From the NCBI GenBank assembly GCA_029216955.1, contig JANAVB010010791.1, positions 1,354,540-1,418,539 of the forward strand: a DNA stretch of 64,000 nt, in the 5' to 3' direction. The DNA comes from Iris pallida. Lineage: Eukaryota > Streptophyta > Magnoliopsida > Asparagales > Iridaceae. A program made the position numbers and the translations under genes. Below the pieces are notes generated by a model. It was not told the DNA's origin, searched no databases, and saw only the letters and a program-made list of their open reading frames with translations. Shown in pieces: positions 45,300 to 58,438 of the stretch; position 1 is the stretch's first letter; the number at the start of each line of letters is the position of its first letter.

Positions 45300-45900
45300 A
45301 TATATATAAAAAAGGCAAAGGTGTACGCCATAGGAAATCAAGTTTCTACGCACGTACTACTACGCTAGACCAAGGGGCCTTCAAGCGTAAAGTGGCTTAC
45401 GCTAGCAAGAGCAAGGTAAGATAGCTCTACACGAGCAAGGGTACGTGTGGGTGGGGTTTTACGCTAGCCAGACTTTACGCAACTAAAATAATACACGCGT
45501 AAAATTCTACGCGAATGAGATTCTACGCGAGAAAACACTTAAGCGAAACTTTACGCTAGCAAGAGCCTGCTCGAGCCAGTGGTTTTACGCTAGTGAAACT
45601 TTACGCGAGGAACACTCGGCAAACTTTATGCTCGTGAGGGCCGGCTCGAGCTAGGGATTTTACGCTAGCTCGATTTTATGCGAGCGGAAGAGTCCCGAGC
45701 GTAAAATCGACTAGCTCAGCGTAAACGAGTACGCTTAGCACGCGATGCGTGAGCGTAAAGGGGCACTACGCGAACACGTTAAGACGTGAGCGTAAAATGC
45801 TGAACAATACGCTGGTACGTAAAACGTGTGCGTAAAACTATATCTTCTCCATATGGCAAGGTTAACATGCGTAAAAGCTCAGAACTCAAGGAAACTCCAT
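45300..45900. repeat. GCGTAAA / TACGCTAGC motif-dense region
   Basis: About 30 occurrences of TTTACGC, GCGTAAA, TACGCTAG or TACGCGA in 600 bp, in both orientations and without a fixed period. The rest of the window has almost none. Confidence 0.75.
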
Positions 45901-46452
45901 CTCGGCCAGGACTTAGTAAAACCCGGCCATCCCAAAACCAAACTCGTGCCAAATCATGAGGCCTACTACATGAAACTCTTAATTTTCGAAAACAAGCTAT
46001 TTTAGTAGATCAAAACTAAGAAGATCGAAAATACTAGAACTTAGATCTATATGAAATGAGCCATGGAATTTGAAAACACTAAATACTAAAGAGGCTTAGA
46101 ATCTTGAGGAGAAGAAAATGGAACAACAAAATGGGAGTTCCTTCGTGAAGCAAGTTACACTTGCCTACGGTGGGGGTTCGGTGAGGAAGAAGAGGAAGAG
46201 CAGTAATGAGAAAAATTGAATGAAGAGAGAGAGAAAGGTGGTTGGAGTTAATAAATGGAGATGGTGGTGGTAGGTAGGGGTTCTCCACTTGGTTCATGAT
46301 GAACCAAATAAGCAACCCAAGCCTAGCCGAACCAATCCCAAGGTGAACCAAGCAATGAAAATGCCAAATAAACCAAGCAGGGAGACATGCAATACGAGTC
46401 AAGAATACGTACACGTATACCAAGATACGTAATACGAACTACAGGCATTACA

Positions 46453-47709
46453 CTTAGTTAGCCTAAGGTAATACGCGACTAGAACAATCCAAGCTCTCTC
46501 GGTGGGAGTTATGAGTTATACATGTACTTTAGTGTGTGATATATGTTTTCTTGTGATTAGGGTTGATAGGTATTTACATGGAGTATGGTTCATTGGCTCA
46601 TAGATAGTGGATAGACTTTGGTATTGCAGTCTCAGCACATATTGGACAAACTCCAGGCAAGTATACCTTACCAACTTGATTTACAATATCTACTTGCTTA
46701 TATTTCTTTTCAGTCGTTCAAACTAGATATACTGTACACGCTTTACCTGTTCATCATCAGTACACTGCTATGATTATACCAGATGACACATAGACATGAT
46801 TTACGAATTCACACTGCATGGCATATATGTGACTCGTTTATGATCTCTGGACATTTACTTGTTGATTATGTCATGTGTACATGTTTGACCAGATTTGTGG
46901 ACTTATCATTTGCTAGAGTCGGACTGGACGTGTTGTGGATGCGATGCAGACAGTATTATTGGACAAGAAGGGTAGTCACTAGGCGTATGAACTAATTTTC
47001 CATATTGTTACCGTCGCCTCTTACCCAAAGCCTTGGATATTCATAGTTACCGCAGTTCCTTACCGGAACTGCAGATTTTTCATAGTTACCGAAGTTTCCT
47101 TACCAGAGTTCCCGATTACACCGTGACAGCTCATGTGTACGAATGGCGTTCTTAAGTGCATTCCACACAGACTAGATAGTCTGCTTAGTAGTAGAGTTAC
47201 TTGATCACCTGTGTATTACCCCAATCACGTGTTTATTTTCTGTATCACATGTTACTACCTACATATGATATCTACTGTACTTTACGGCATGTATATTATG
47301 TATCTTGCTACGTTCCGCTGAGGACCTGGTTTCCTTCCAGGTTGGCTGAGTAGGTTTGTAGAGCTCCTCGCTGGATTATTGCTGGTACTCATTTCATATC
47401 AGGTATTCATTCTTTCGAAGTTATATATTTCAATTTTTGCTATTTGTATCTGCTTAGTAGCATAGTGTTTATAGACTCATATTATTCTATTCGAGTCTAC
47501 TCAGACGAGTATGATTATTGGACTGCAGACTAGTATTCATATTTTCCTTTCTCTATGCTTCTGTTATATGTATTGAGATATAATGTTGATATGGTGATAT
47601 TTGCACTATTTTAAATAGTTTATACGTATTCTAGTCAGACTAGAGTCTGGTTGAATACATAGCTGGTCTATGCCATGTGGCTCGGTTCTGCGTATTTTGG
47701 GACGTGACA
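46453..47709 (+). mobile_element. LARD 5' LTR, last segment
   Basis: Continues the LTR after the solo-LTR insertion (match to 54682-55017) and ends CGTGACA at 47709. The last ~915 bp have no partner because the 3' LTR is truncated. Confidence 0.7.
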
Positions 47710-50700
47710 TGTTTTTTGTGGTGGCCCATGCAGGTCGAGATAAATCGTTTCGGTTACGTCCCTGTACCGAACGAGCCTGCAGTATGATAGTATATTAGGA
47801 TCTCAATCAACTGCTGCTATTGAAAATTCCTTTGACTGCTACTATCGTCTTTGACTTTTGTATTTGTGCTGAATCATAGCTTCTTTGAATTCCTATTTAT
47901 GAACTCTCGCCCTTCCTTATCTCGGAAGGGCGAACTTTTGTGATTGACCAACCATTATGATTATACCTTATTATAGATTGTGATTAGGGACGATATAATA
48001 TTCTGTAAGTGATTATTTAAGGCACGTAGGGGTTGGATAGACGTCTCTACTAGATTGATCGATAGGATATGAACAGCACCTCTATCGAGGTTTAGTTTCT
48101 ATAAGAAAGTCCCTTGACTGAAGGAGAAACCCCTTGACTAGAACATATAGAATTAAATTAGAGGTTTACATATTTATATATCTGTTGGAAGAATTTCCAG
48201 TAATGATTGAGATGACTACGAATACGAATAGATGACTGCAAAGATCGACTAGGAATTAAACAAAGATCTGAATAGTGCTATCTCTATAATAGAATTACCA
48301 AATGATATGACTTGAGGAAAGGATAATGTTGTGAGTCGTGAACTGGTTGACTTCAGCCTATAAAATATCTAGAAGGTTTTACTTGGGGGATATAGGAACA
48401 TATGCTTGGTAGGACTAGGTGATTAGCTAAGGTGGGTAGGCTTTTATAGACACACCACCAGGACAGAATAGAAAATATAGTACGATACCAAGCTTAACCC
48501 TAGAGAGAAGACTCTAAGACCATGCCACCCTCCGCTTGAGATAGATAGAGTTCTAGAGAGAAGTTATTATAAACCCGTGCAGATTGACTAAGAAAAATAT
48601 GGAAGTTCCCTGATCATAAAGGGTGAAATGAGTGAAAGTTTAACCTGAAGGAAGATGCACTGGATTTTAGAGTGCCAACATGAAGGACAATAGCAAATAG
48701 AGCCCAAGGGCACCGTCAGGATACAAAATTATGAAGCATGATGATCATGTCTAGATATAAACCTTTGTGGTTATATTGCCCTAAAATTTAAGGAATTTTC
48801 ACGTAGAGGATATAGAAATCCGGAATATGAATAGAAATTTTCTTGGATGACAAGAAACTATCCTAGGAAGATTAGGTATGTGAGAGAAAAGTGATCTAGG
48901 AGTAGATAAGTCAGAGATAGACTAGTCAACCATCTTCATATTGGTTGAGTCAAACCTTGAACGACTTATTAGAAAATTAGGACTAGAAGATTGACCAATA
49001 AGGTTAGACTACGTATTTATGGTTAGGCATTCTTGTAAGGAATGAGAAGTTTGCTTATGGTTAGTAGGGGTAGAACTTTGGTTAAGTTGCTAAGATATTT
49101 GACCTATGGCTTGTAAGAGTGTGGTATAGAATTTGAAGGATTGATTGAGTTAAGTATTGATTATAACCTTACTATCTTCGATGGTTAGTCATAGCCAAAG
49201 ATTTGGCAATAGAGTTAGAAATATCATAGCTCAAGAGGTAGATTAGTAAACCCTTCGTCAATGCAGAATAGTTAGGAGTCCTAGAGAAATTGTAATAGGA
49301 ATAGTTGTGTTCGGTGTATGTAGTGGAAATATCAAAGAGAAGAAAGAATTATAGGAGCAGTATTAGGTTGAGGTTGGAATTGCAGGAAAGTTTATAAGGA
49401 AATTAAGAAGTATTAGTTGAGACGAGGGTTACGACCGTGATTATCTACGATGATCTATGAGGACTATAGAGAGAATTATGTCTTAAGCAAGACCCTTGAA
49501 GTTGAGATTCGAATAAAGGGAGAGGAGATTATTTCAAAGAAATAAATGATACAAATTTTATGACAAATCAAAGTGGGGTTAGGAAAAAGAAAAGAAAATG
49601 ATTATGTTATACAAGTATGTAATTAGAAAGCCAACACCATAGATTGTAGATAGACACATGATCAAGATTGAGACTTTCAAAAAACAAGGACAAGAAATAA
49701 AACGACATGAGATGAGGAGAAAACAAGAATCTCAAGATAGGAAAGTAGAGTGTCTTAAAATAGATTGATGAATATAATCTAGAGTGGAGAAGTACATAGT
49801 GGGTGATAAATTTATGAAGAAGAAGATGTTCCATGGATGGAGGAAAATGAAATGACATAAGGAGAGAGGGAAGAAAAATATCAAGATAGAGACGTGGAAA
49901 TAAAATGGAAGAGGAATGACTTGTAATAGGTTGATAAATGGAATCTAAAATTGAATTGTAAGTTCTTGAAGATGGAAATATTTCATAGATAGAGAAAGTT
50001 AAGAACTAGATGTTGTGTTGAAAATTTTCGAGAATCAAGGACGTTTAAGGACCTTGATAGATTACATTAGGAGCATCTTGATATTGTGTTAGTGAAAGTT
50101 GCCATTAAGAAGGCAAGGCCGAGGAGTGTACTAATGGAAAAGAGATATGACAAAAGACCTTCAAATACTATTAGTTATATTCTGGATTAAGATTAGGCTA
50201 GCCGTGTTTAAGGAATCATGTGTTATCCTAGAAACCTGATGGATAGGCTAAACCGTAGTATGAACTAGTGTGCAACCTCTTCAGCTTGTTGGGCTATCAT
50301 ATTATTCTAAGTAACCTGGAGTTGTAGATTTAGATCGTATCACTGTTGTTTTGTTCCTTGCATGGTCACCTATCCCACATTTCCGACCATAACTTCGTGA
50401 TCATTTCAATTATGAGATCGAGAATGATCTTCTCCCTTCCCTAATCATGTCATAATCTCAAAATCGAATCCTTGATTTTATACCCTTGTGCCTAATATTA
50501 ATTTCACCATAGGCACCGTTTCTTCCAATTTCCTGAATCAAGAATCTACCTAAGTCGTACCTTATTTTCGTGAAAGTTTTTCCTTGAACTTATCCAAATT
50601 GCTCCTCACCATAACCTATAACTTCTCTGTTCGCGATTATCATGTACTTATCTCCTCCTTATGCAATTATAAACCCCTCTATGCCTCTTCCCTATAGTTA

Positions 50701-51103
50701 TATCCAACCGAGACAATTCCATCTAACCTGTTGAAACCTTGACCCAAATAGGAGTAGCACTAAATTGATAGTAATTTTCTTATAGAGCTATTGACCAATG
50801 GTTCCATGATAGTACCTAGGTTCCTTAGATTATCTCAGTTTGTAATACCTATATTCTCGTATTTCCTTTTTGGAAATGTGCTAACCCAAAAATCTTACTA
50901 GTAGAATCGTGACGATAATTTGTTGACGCGTTTATAAGTTGATAGTTTAGTATACCTTAGCACTCAAATACTAGTGGCATCGACGTTCCACATGAACCAT
51001 ATACGACTAGTCGTACTTGACTCCTTTAGATATAAAACTTCTAACGTTTTTACTCTATGCCTAAGTGTAATTTCGAGGACAAAATTTTCTAAGGTGGGTA
51101 GGA
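47710..51103 (+). mobile_element. LARD internal domain, non-coding
   Basis: 3.4 kb between the end of one LTR and the start of the other. It opens with TGGTGGCCCATGCAGG (47719-47734), shared with the element at 62789-62804, where a primer-binding site is expected. The longest frame is about 83 codons with no recognisable Gag or Pol motif. It closes with TTTCGAGGACAAAATTTTCT and a polypurine tract. A conserved but non-coding core is what LARD elements carry. Alternatively the core is a Gypsy internal region decayed beyond recognition. Confidence 0.65.
51091..51103 (+). other. Polypurine tract of the LARD
   Basis: AAGGTGGGTAGGA immediately before the LTR start TGTGAGCCCCCT at 51104. Confidence 0.75.
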
Positions 51104-51733
51104 TGTGAGCCCCCTGAATTTTAGGGTTTCTTTTAAATTTTTTAAATGAATTATTTTCAATAAATAATTTTATTATAATTAGTTTTGATCATTAAATGTA
51201 TATTTCCGTGACTTTGATTTTTGGAGCGTCAGGGATGTCAATCTCTCGAAATTTCCTTCACGAGTTTTGCAGTAGACAAGATTATCTTCATTTTTATATA
51301 TTATGTCCCACTCAAACTTGTTTTCTTGCATTATATTTACATCGCACAACTTTCGGGTCAATTTAAGCCAATTGACCAACTACCGTAAAACTTGTCTTAA
51401 CTTCCAATTTAATTTCGGAACTCAACATCGATCCGACCTAATCGACCCAATATATAATTTTGACCTATTTTGAGGGCCACTTGTGTGCCATCCAATCGAG
51501 CTCCTGCATGCTATTATTTCACCAATGATTATAGTTGATCTAAAATTGTAGTCATGGTCGCGCCAAACCAAAACTTGACCCAATCTAACCCAAGCCACCC
51601 AACCCAAGTGCATGTGACCCCCTTCTTTCATTGCTATTATTACTAATATTCATAAATATATTACTGACTAAGTTAGAATGAGTAGACTTTGGTACACACA
51701 CACAAACACACCCCTATATATATACACACACCC

Positions 51734-52087
<354 letters not shown>

Positions 52088-52089
<2 letters not shown>

Positions 52090-52310
52090 AGAATGGGGTT
52101 CTGGGCCTGGCTTCCATGGGAAGGAGCTCTTCCGCTCCCCGCGCAAGGAAGGCGACCGCCGCTCACCGGCGCCCCGCTGCCCCTCGAGGCCTCCCCCTCC
52201 TCCCCGGCCTCCCCGCCCCCTGCGGTTGGCCTGGCGCCCCTTGGTCGCCTCCCCCATGGGGAAGGGAGAAGATCATTCCCCATGGCTTGGTAGGACTAGG
52301 TGAGCAAAAA
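52088..52310. mobile_element. GC-rich insert with A-tail, origin unknown
   Basis: About 220 bp of C-rich sequence (for example CCTCCCCCTCCTCCCCGGCC), ending GGTGAGC and 11 A, then TA repeats. GGGAAGGGAGAAGATCATTC occurs twice, at about 52258 and 52328, flanking the tail. The A-run suggests a retroposed RNA, but I do not recognise the source. Confidence 0.4.
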
Positions 52311-52353
52311 AAAAAATATATATATATTAGGGAAGGGAGAAGATCATTCTCGA

Positions 52354-52402
<49 letters not shown>

Positions 52403-52421
52403 GCAAAAAAAATATAATATG

Positions 52422-52521
52422 CAGATGACCTCTAGCCTAGTGGTTAAGAGAGATGCATGCGGCCCGAGTGGTCAGGAGTTCGAATCCCAGTGGGAGCAAT
52501 TCCAGAAATAATTTACCTGGT

Positions 52522-52528
<7 letters not shown>
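52422..52528 (+). mobile_element. tRNA-derived SINE, plus strand
   Basis: A box TAGCCTAGTGG (52431-52441) and B box GTTCGAATCC (52476-52485) fit the polymerase III consensus closely. The head GATGACCTC and the continuation beyond the B box are not those of a tRNA with a closing acceptor stem. It is followed by (TA)n at 52530, so the tail appears to be TA repeats. Confidence 0.7.
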
Positions 52529-52572
<44 letters not shown>

Positions 52573-55017
52573 TATTAGAGCATATAATATATTTATGAGT
52601 ATCTGTATACGTATATAAATATTATTAGAACATATTATTAGAGTACATATTATTTAGGGGAAACACGTATATGCATACATATAATATAGGGTATATATAT
52701 ATACGTATACATATATAATTAGAGTATATACATGTGTATGTGTAATTTTGAGTATATTGATATATATGAACATACATTGTAGAGTATAAAAATATACATG
52801 TAAATATTTTGAAATGTATGTATAAATACTTAATATATGTATAAATACCTATTCTTCCTAATAAAACTCCTAAAGCCAACAACCCTGGCCTAACCCGAAT
52901 GGGATAAGTGAAATAGCTCACTATTAGGAAAGTTGAGTTTCGAGTCAAACCATAGAGCAAACCCGTTATCCATAACCCGTTACAACCTGAACCCGAACCC
53001 GAACCCGTACCTTTCCTTCAGAAACACAACGGTTCTTCCTCCACCCCTGCGTGATGCTGTGCTCTCTACCAATGAATAGAGCATGTGGCTGCCCCATATA
53101 GCTAGCTAGGCAGCTTCTCACTTCACTCCTGCCATATATAAACACTCCCTCTCCTCTCCCTCACTCCAAACCTAGCGGCAAAAGATCTTCTTCTTTCTAA
53201 CTTACTTATCCGTGGCAGCCTCATACTCGAGCTCCCCGTTGTGAAACCCGGCCCTCAAGCCAGTGCCACCCTGGCCGCGGTGCCCTCTACGTTGCCATCG
53301 CCGGTGCGATACTGTGTGCGCGTGCCAGCCGCGGGAGCCAGCAACAACGACCATGTAACAGCGACCATACGTGCGACCATGTCGCGTAACTGCGACAACA
53401 ACCGCCATCGCGTGCGACCATGAGGCCGTGCAGCTTCGGGTGACCCCAGCAAACTCTTGGGGGTGTCCCCAATGTCTCCGATGCGGTGTAAGGGCAATTC
53501 GTTCGTATCGCATGGTATCTCGTCGTGACGAGCGAGTTTTGAACTCAAAAATCGTGTTTCATCGCAGCAACTTTGGATAATTCGACAGTTGGATCATCTA
53601 TCCGATTCTTCTGTTTCAATCTCGATATATACCCCTTCGCTAACCTAAATTTTCAACCATTAATTCAATCGTTTGATAGATCAAAACCGGTCGTCAAGTT
53701 GACAATTTAAATTGTATTATTTTTGGACAGTTTTATGGAGCCAACTTCGCAGATTCGTTTTTCTTTTTGAAGCTCCGGTCGATGCGCCACCAGTTCCTAT
53801 GTGCAACAGGTATAACTACCTTCGTACCATAAAAGTTTTAGCTTCATAGGATGTCGTTTGGTTGGTTGAAATCGACGCCAAAGTTGGCATCTTGAAACCA
53901 TAATTTCAAACTTATAAAATTCTAATTTTGAACCCGGGACTTCGAATTCTAATTATGACGACACCAGTGGACTCGTGGCATCGTTCTACCTAAAATTGGT
54001 ACAAAATTTGCTGAGCTTGGAGCAACGTGGCCCCGACATGTATTTCGGTGCAAATTGGGTCCTTTTGTCCGAGTCAACAGTCATTTTGAGATCGGCTCAT
54101 CGAAATCCAATTCTGGATATATCGTTTGTTTCGTATCGTCATTATGGACTTGTGGACATATAATTTCTAGGTTTAGAGGACTTTTATTATGGCATGTTTT
54201 TCGGTATAAGATTGGTCCAACGACAGACCGCATTTTTGACCCAAAATTACCATTTTGTCCCTTTATCCAAATTGGACTTATGGATAGGCTATTCTAGCTA
54301 ATTTGAACATTTTGGACATGTTGATAATGTTTGTTTCATCATTTGACGACATCTGTAGATTTATCTTTATGTATCACCATTATTTATAATTAATTTATAT
54401 TTATGTTTGTATTTCGGAATCTGTGCGTCGAAACTGAGATCAGTCGATTCCAGTGATCTCACATCGCTGGAATTGACTAGGTGACCATGTGGATCGCCAA
54501 GATGAGATTGTTAACCTTGCGGTTGATTATCTTGCCTCGATTTGCGTGTCGTAGGTTTCGCTGTACGAATAGCGAGGTACAAACTTGATACTTTAAACCT
54601 ATAACTTGCTATTCATATTATCGACAATAATGATTATAGAGACTAGTGTGACCTAGTTCTAGGCGATATAATTATAAGTGTCTTAGTTAACCTAAGGTAA
54701 TATGCGACTAGAACAACCCAAGCTCTCTAGGTGGGAGTTATGAGTTATACATGTACTTTAGTGCGATATATGTTTGCTTATGATTAGGATTAAGAGGTAT
54801 TTACATGGAGTATGGTTCATTGGCTCATGGATAGTGGGATAGACTTTGGTATTGCAGTTTCAGCACGTATTGGACAAACTCCAGGCAAGTATACCTTACC
54901 AACTTGATTTACATATCTACATGCTTATATTCTATTTTAGTCGTTCAAACTGGATATACTGTACATGCTTTACCTGTTCATCATCGGTACACTGCTATGA
55001 TTATACCAGCTGACACG

Positions 55018-56094
55018 TATATTTGCAAAAAGAAAAGTTTGATTACAAACTAAGAAAAAGAAAGTACAATTTGATTCTGGAGAAGTACAACTATAGGAAT
55101 CTGATCAGAAGATGATTACTTTATCCCTTGGACAATGCAATGTCGAAGAAGAAACCCTTTGGAGAGTGCTGCAGCAATTTGTTCAAGAGATTATGATCAT
55201 TAGTCATGCTTGAGGAGTGATTTGGAACTCTATTTATAGAGTTTAGGGATAACTGTCAAACAATTATCCTGATTGACGCACACTTACAATTGGCACGCTA
55301 TCATTCATTGGCACAAGCGGTTTGTTTAACTGCATGAGACACGTAGCATTCTGTGAGTAAGATGCTCTTGGTCGTGGGCAGTGTCACGCGTACACGTTCT
55401 TCGAGATTAGTGGCATGCGTGCCACATCATCTTCCTGCTTTTGGATGATTTGATCAATTGGCGCCAACTCACAAATGACGCTTGGCGCAATTTGATTATT
55501 AGCGTCCTCTGCTTAATATATTAAATCTGTAGGAGTTGACTGCCTCGTGCCAAATGATAAATAGCGCGAGGCAGCTGTCAGTCATTATGACATAATTTAA
55601 CACAATCTTCTCGAGCGCCATGCGCTCGAAATTCGAACGGATTTTCCTTGACTAACGCGTTTGTTAGTCATTATGACAACTGTTTCAGCTTCTCAAAGAA
55701 GCTTACAACATGGCATCAAGCACCATTCTTCTGAGCGCCATTTATTCCTGAGCGCTATTTGATTCTGAGCGCTATTTAACTTCTGGGCACCATTTATAGC
55801 AATATGTTCTTTGTAGCAATTTTTAGCTTCTACAAGATCCTCTTCAAAGTTTTCAATTTTGAAATTTTTTAAAATTTGAAATACTTTGAATTAGAAGCAA
55901 CTTTCATGTGTTTGGCGTACTACAGGAGCGTAACCGACCCCAGATTTCTCGTGCAATTTGCGCAGCCGTTACACTTTGATTTTGATTATAAATATCCGAG
56001 AAGGGAGAGAGATAAAAACTTTTTACTTGAGACTTCTTCTTTCCGTGCCCTTCGTTTTTCTCTCCTTCACTTTCAAAAACGTTTTCGATCGACC
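55018..56094. other. Upstream region of the plant-mobile-domain pseudogene
   Basis: No gene. Many GCGCC/GGCGC words. A degenerate minisatellite based on CTGAGCGCTATTTGATT has four units at about 55733-55800. A TATA-like ATTATAAATATCC at about 55983 and a CT-rich leader (CTCTCCTTCACTTTC) precede the ATG at 56095. Confidence 0.45.
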
Positions 56095-56439
56095 ATGGCC
56101 CCACTAAAGTCGGCCGCTGACAAGGACAAGGGAGTCGTCGGAGTTTCGCCGTGCACTTCGCCACTGAGGGCGCCGCAGTACGCGCCACCGTCGGCGAGAG
56201 CTAAGGAGGCAAACCCAGCGCTCGAAGGTGATCATCGGAGAAGACAATGAACAGTGGGCTTAGCGCCATTAGATGGAAGCGCCAAAAAGCTAGTGCCAAC
56301 CATCTCTTTCAGAGTATTGGTTGGCGCTGCACAATTTCAAAAATAGCGCCACCTCTTTCAGAGTGCTGGCCAAACATAGCACACACTTTTTGTCTATACA
56401 AAAAGTGCGCCATGCGCTAAAAATCTTACATACGCAATA

Positions 56440-56540
56440 ACTGTCATATGCGCAAAAAAGTATTTGAAATGTTATATGCGTAAAATGTTTGAACTGTCAT
56501 ATGCGCAAAATGTTTGAACTGTCCTGTGCGCCACTTGAAG
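56440..56540. repeat. Short tandem repeat, about 30-bp units
   Basis: AACTGTCATATGCGCAAAA-like units occur three to four times (with TTTGAA-type joins), in the presumed intron of the mobile-domain pseudogene. Confidence 0.6.
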
Positions 56541-57332
56541 AACTGTCATGCTCAAATAACAAAAATTGTCATAAGACACCTAACTTTAAGAGATTATCAT
56601 GCGCCACTCAGAGACTATTTTTGCACTGTATGCACCATTGCATTGTATGCGCAATTTAAGGATTGCATTGCATGTGCATTTTAAAGATCTGTGAAGATTA
56701 AGCTCTTTTGCCTTCATGATCTTAACCGTTGCTTTTTCTTGCAGTTGACCTCAGAGAAGACCCTAATGCAAAGATATTGGCCTCTGCTTTTTGAGTCTCG
56801 AAGTATTAAGAAGATTTATCTCACGTCTTCTTCCCTCAATATGATCTTCTTTCTACTAGAAGAGCTCTTTTAGAGTCCCACGATAACATGACTCTACTAT
56901 GTATGATGGATGGTGAACCCTTCACAAGTTTGGATCAAGTGCCCTATAAGAAACCAAACTTCTTATTTGGCGAAGCCATCGAAAAAGACTCTAAGCCCAA
57001 ATCAAAGCGGAAAAAGCGAGTCTATCAGAGTGGAGACAGACTAATGTATCTCACTGATATGACGAGGCATCTGTCCTTATCCCGTTACGCTCATGCCAGC
57101 CATCCTCGAAACATGGCATGGGACCTAACCCCTTTCCAATAGGCTAGGGTTGGAAGGATATGTCACAGAGTAGGTCCTCAGAGGAGGGACATTTTCTTCA
57201 GTTCATCAAAGAGACGTAGCACCCATTTGAGAGGCCTAAAATCGAGTTATGTGCCACATGAGGATTCGTATCTGCTGATTCCAGTTAGGATACCCTTCTT
57301 CGCTAACCTATTTGTTAAAGCTGAAGGAAAGT

Positions 57333-58438
57333 TGTTGGCCCATTCCATGGTCACACCCGATTTTAATAATCGACATAAACTTAAGTCAATACACAAAATA
57401 TACGAACTGCTGCTAATCATTTCATGACGTGTGAAATCAATATCAACAAGCGTACTACTGCATCATCAAGCAAGTAAATCATCAGTTTGAAGCTTACTCT
57501 CATTGGAATCCAGTCCAAGTCATTTTATAATTTATTATGTATTTTATCTTTATTGAGTCTAGGATATAAATTGTAAGATCGACTAGGTAATACTGGCTTA
57601 GGTTAATCTTAGTCCATTTTTCTATAAAGTCTACCTATTCATATTCCATCCACCAAAAAGTTCAATATCATTTTTGCAACAGAATTTGACAAATGTTCAA
57701 TATTTTCCTAGACTGAACTCAAACCGAGTTCGGCTCGAGTTTGGTCCGAACTCTGCCCGAGTTCGGTTTGTTTAAATTCAAATATTTGTTGCCTCCAAAT
57801 CTGCATGCAACGTTCATATGCTAAATCTTTGCATCAGAACTCTGCCAGAACTCTGTCCGAGTTCGGTTTCAGAAAACACCTATAAATAGAAAAAAGTTTT
57901 TTATTTTCAAATCACTCATTCATTCTTCTTCTTCTTTTCTCTATTCAATAAGTATTTTCACCCGATCAAAAGTTTTCATATCACACCTACACTTTTCTTA
58001 GCCAAAAGCCAGTAATATCTGTTTCGATCTAGAGTCTTTTGGTTATCAAGAGTTGTAAAGAGGTTGTTCAAAGTACAGAAATTATCTCTGTTGTGGAGCC
58101 GATCGTACGCTCATCACCAAGCACGGTGTTGTGAAGTTGGTCGTGCACTTGTCACCAAGCACGGTGTTGTAAGAGACTGCAAGCTCTCAGTTAGCTTGTG
58201 CCTTAGTGGATTAACATCGAGCAAGAGTACTCGAGACTTGATTAGTCCTCTCAGAGGGATACCAATATACATTGCTGTGTTACTGAGTTTGATCTCTCTA
58301 TCTCTTGCTTTATTTATTTACTGTCTCTTATTTACTGCCATAGTTATCTGTTTATAATTTTTTAAATTGGTGATTATTTTCTGCTGCACTCGTATCACAC
58401 TATTCATCCCCCCTCTAGAGGTGCTCAACGGTCCTATA
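57333..58438 (+). mobile_element. Solo Copia LTR in the mobile-domain pseudogene
   Basis: Begins TGTTGGCCCATTCC, ends CGGTCCTATA, and is flanked by exact 5-bp duplications AAAGT (57328-57332 and 58439-58443). It shares blocks with the Copia LTR 20297-21259: TAATCGACATAA near the start, GAACTC/GAGTTC palindromes, TATAAATAG, GATTAGTCCTCTCAGAG, and CCCCTCTAGAGGTGCTCAAC at the end. No primer-binding site or gag follows; the host frame resumes immediately, so it is a solo LTR. Confidence 0.88.

Larger units (their letters stand above)
43303..46452 (-). mobile_element. 3.15-kb solo LTR with exact target duplication
   Basis: Bounded by TGTCACGCCCCTGACC on the left and GGCATTACA on the right, with exact 5-bp duplications CTTAG at 43298-43302 and 46453-46457. 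Minus-strand orientation is inferred: read that way it begins TGTAATGCCTG and ends GGGGCGTGACA, as Gypsy LTRs do. No internal domain or coding region is present, so it is a solo LTR. The sister LTR has the empty site at 54682-54686, where GTCTTAGTTAACCTAAGG is uninterrupted. Confidence 0.88.

Noticed and set aside
46079..46423. 114-codon minus-strand frame in the solo LTR
   Set aside because: Hydrophobic, without a domain, located in the presumed transcribed leader of the LTR; not supported as a gene.
52422..52528. tRNA gene
   Set aside because: A and B boxes are present but no cloverleaf closing stem or anticodon arm of normal geometry; better explained as a SINE.
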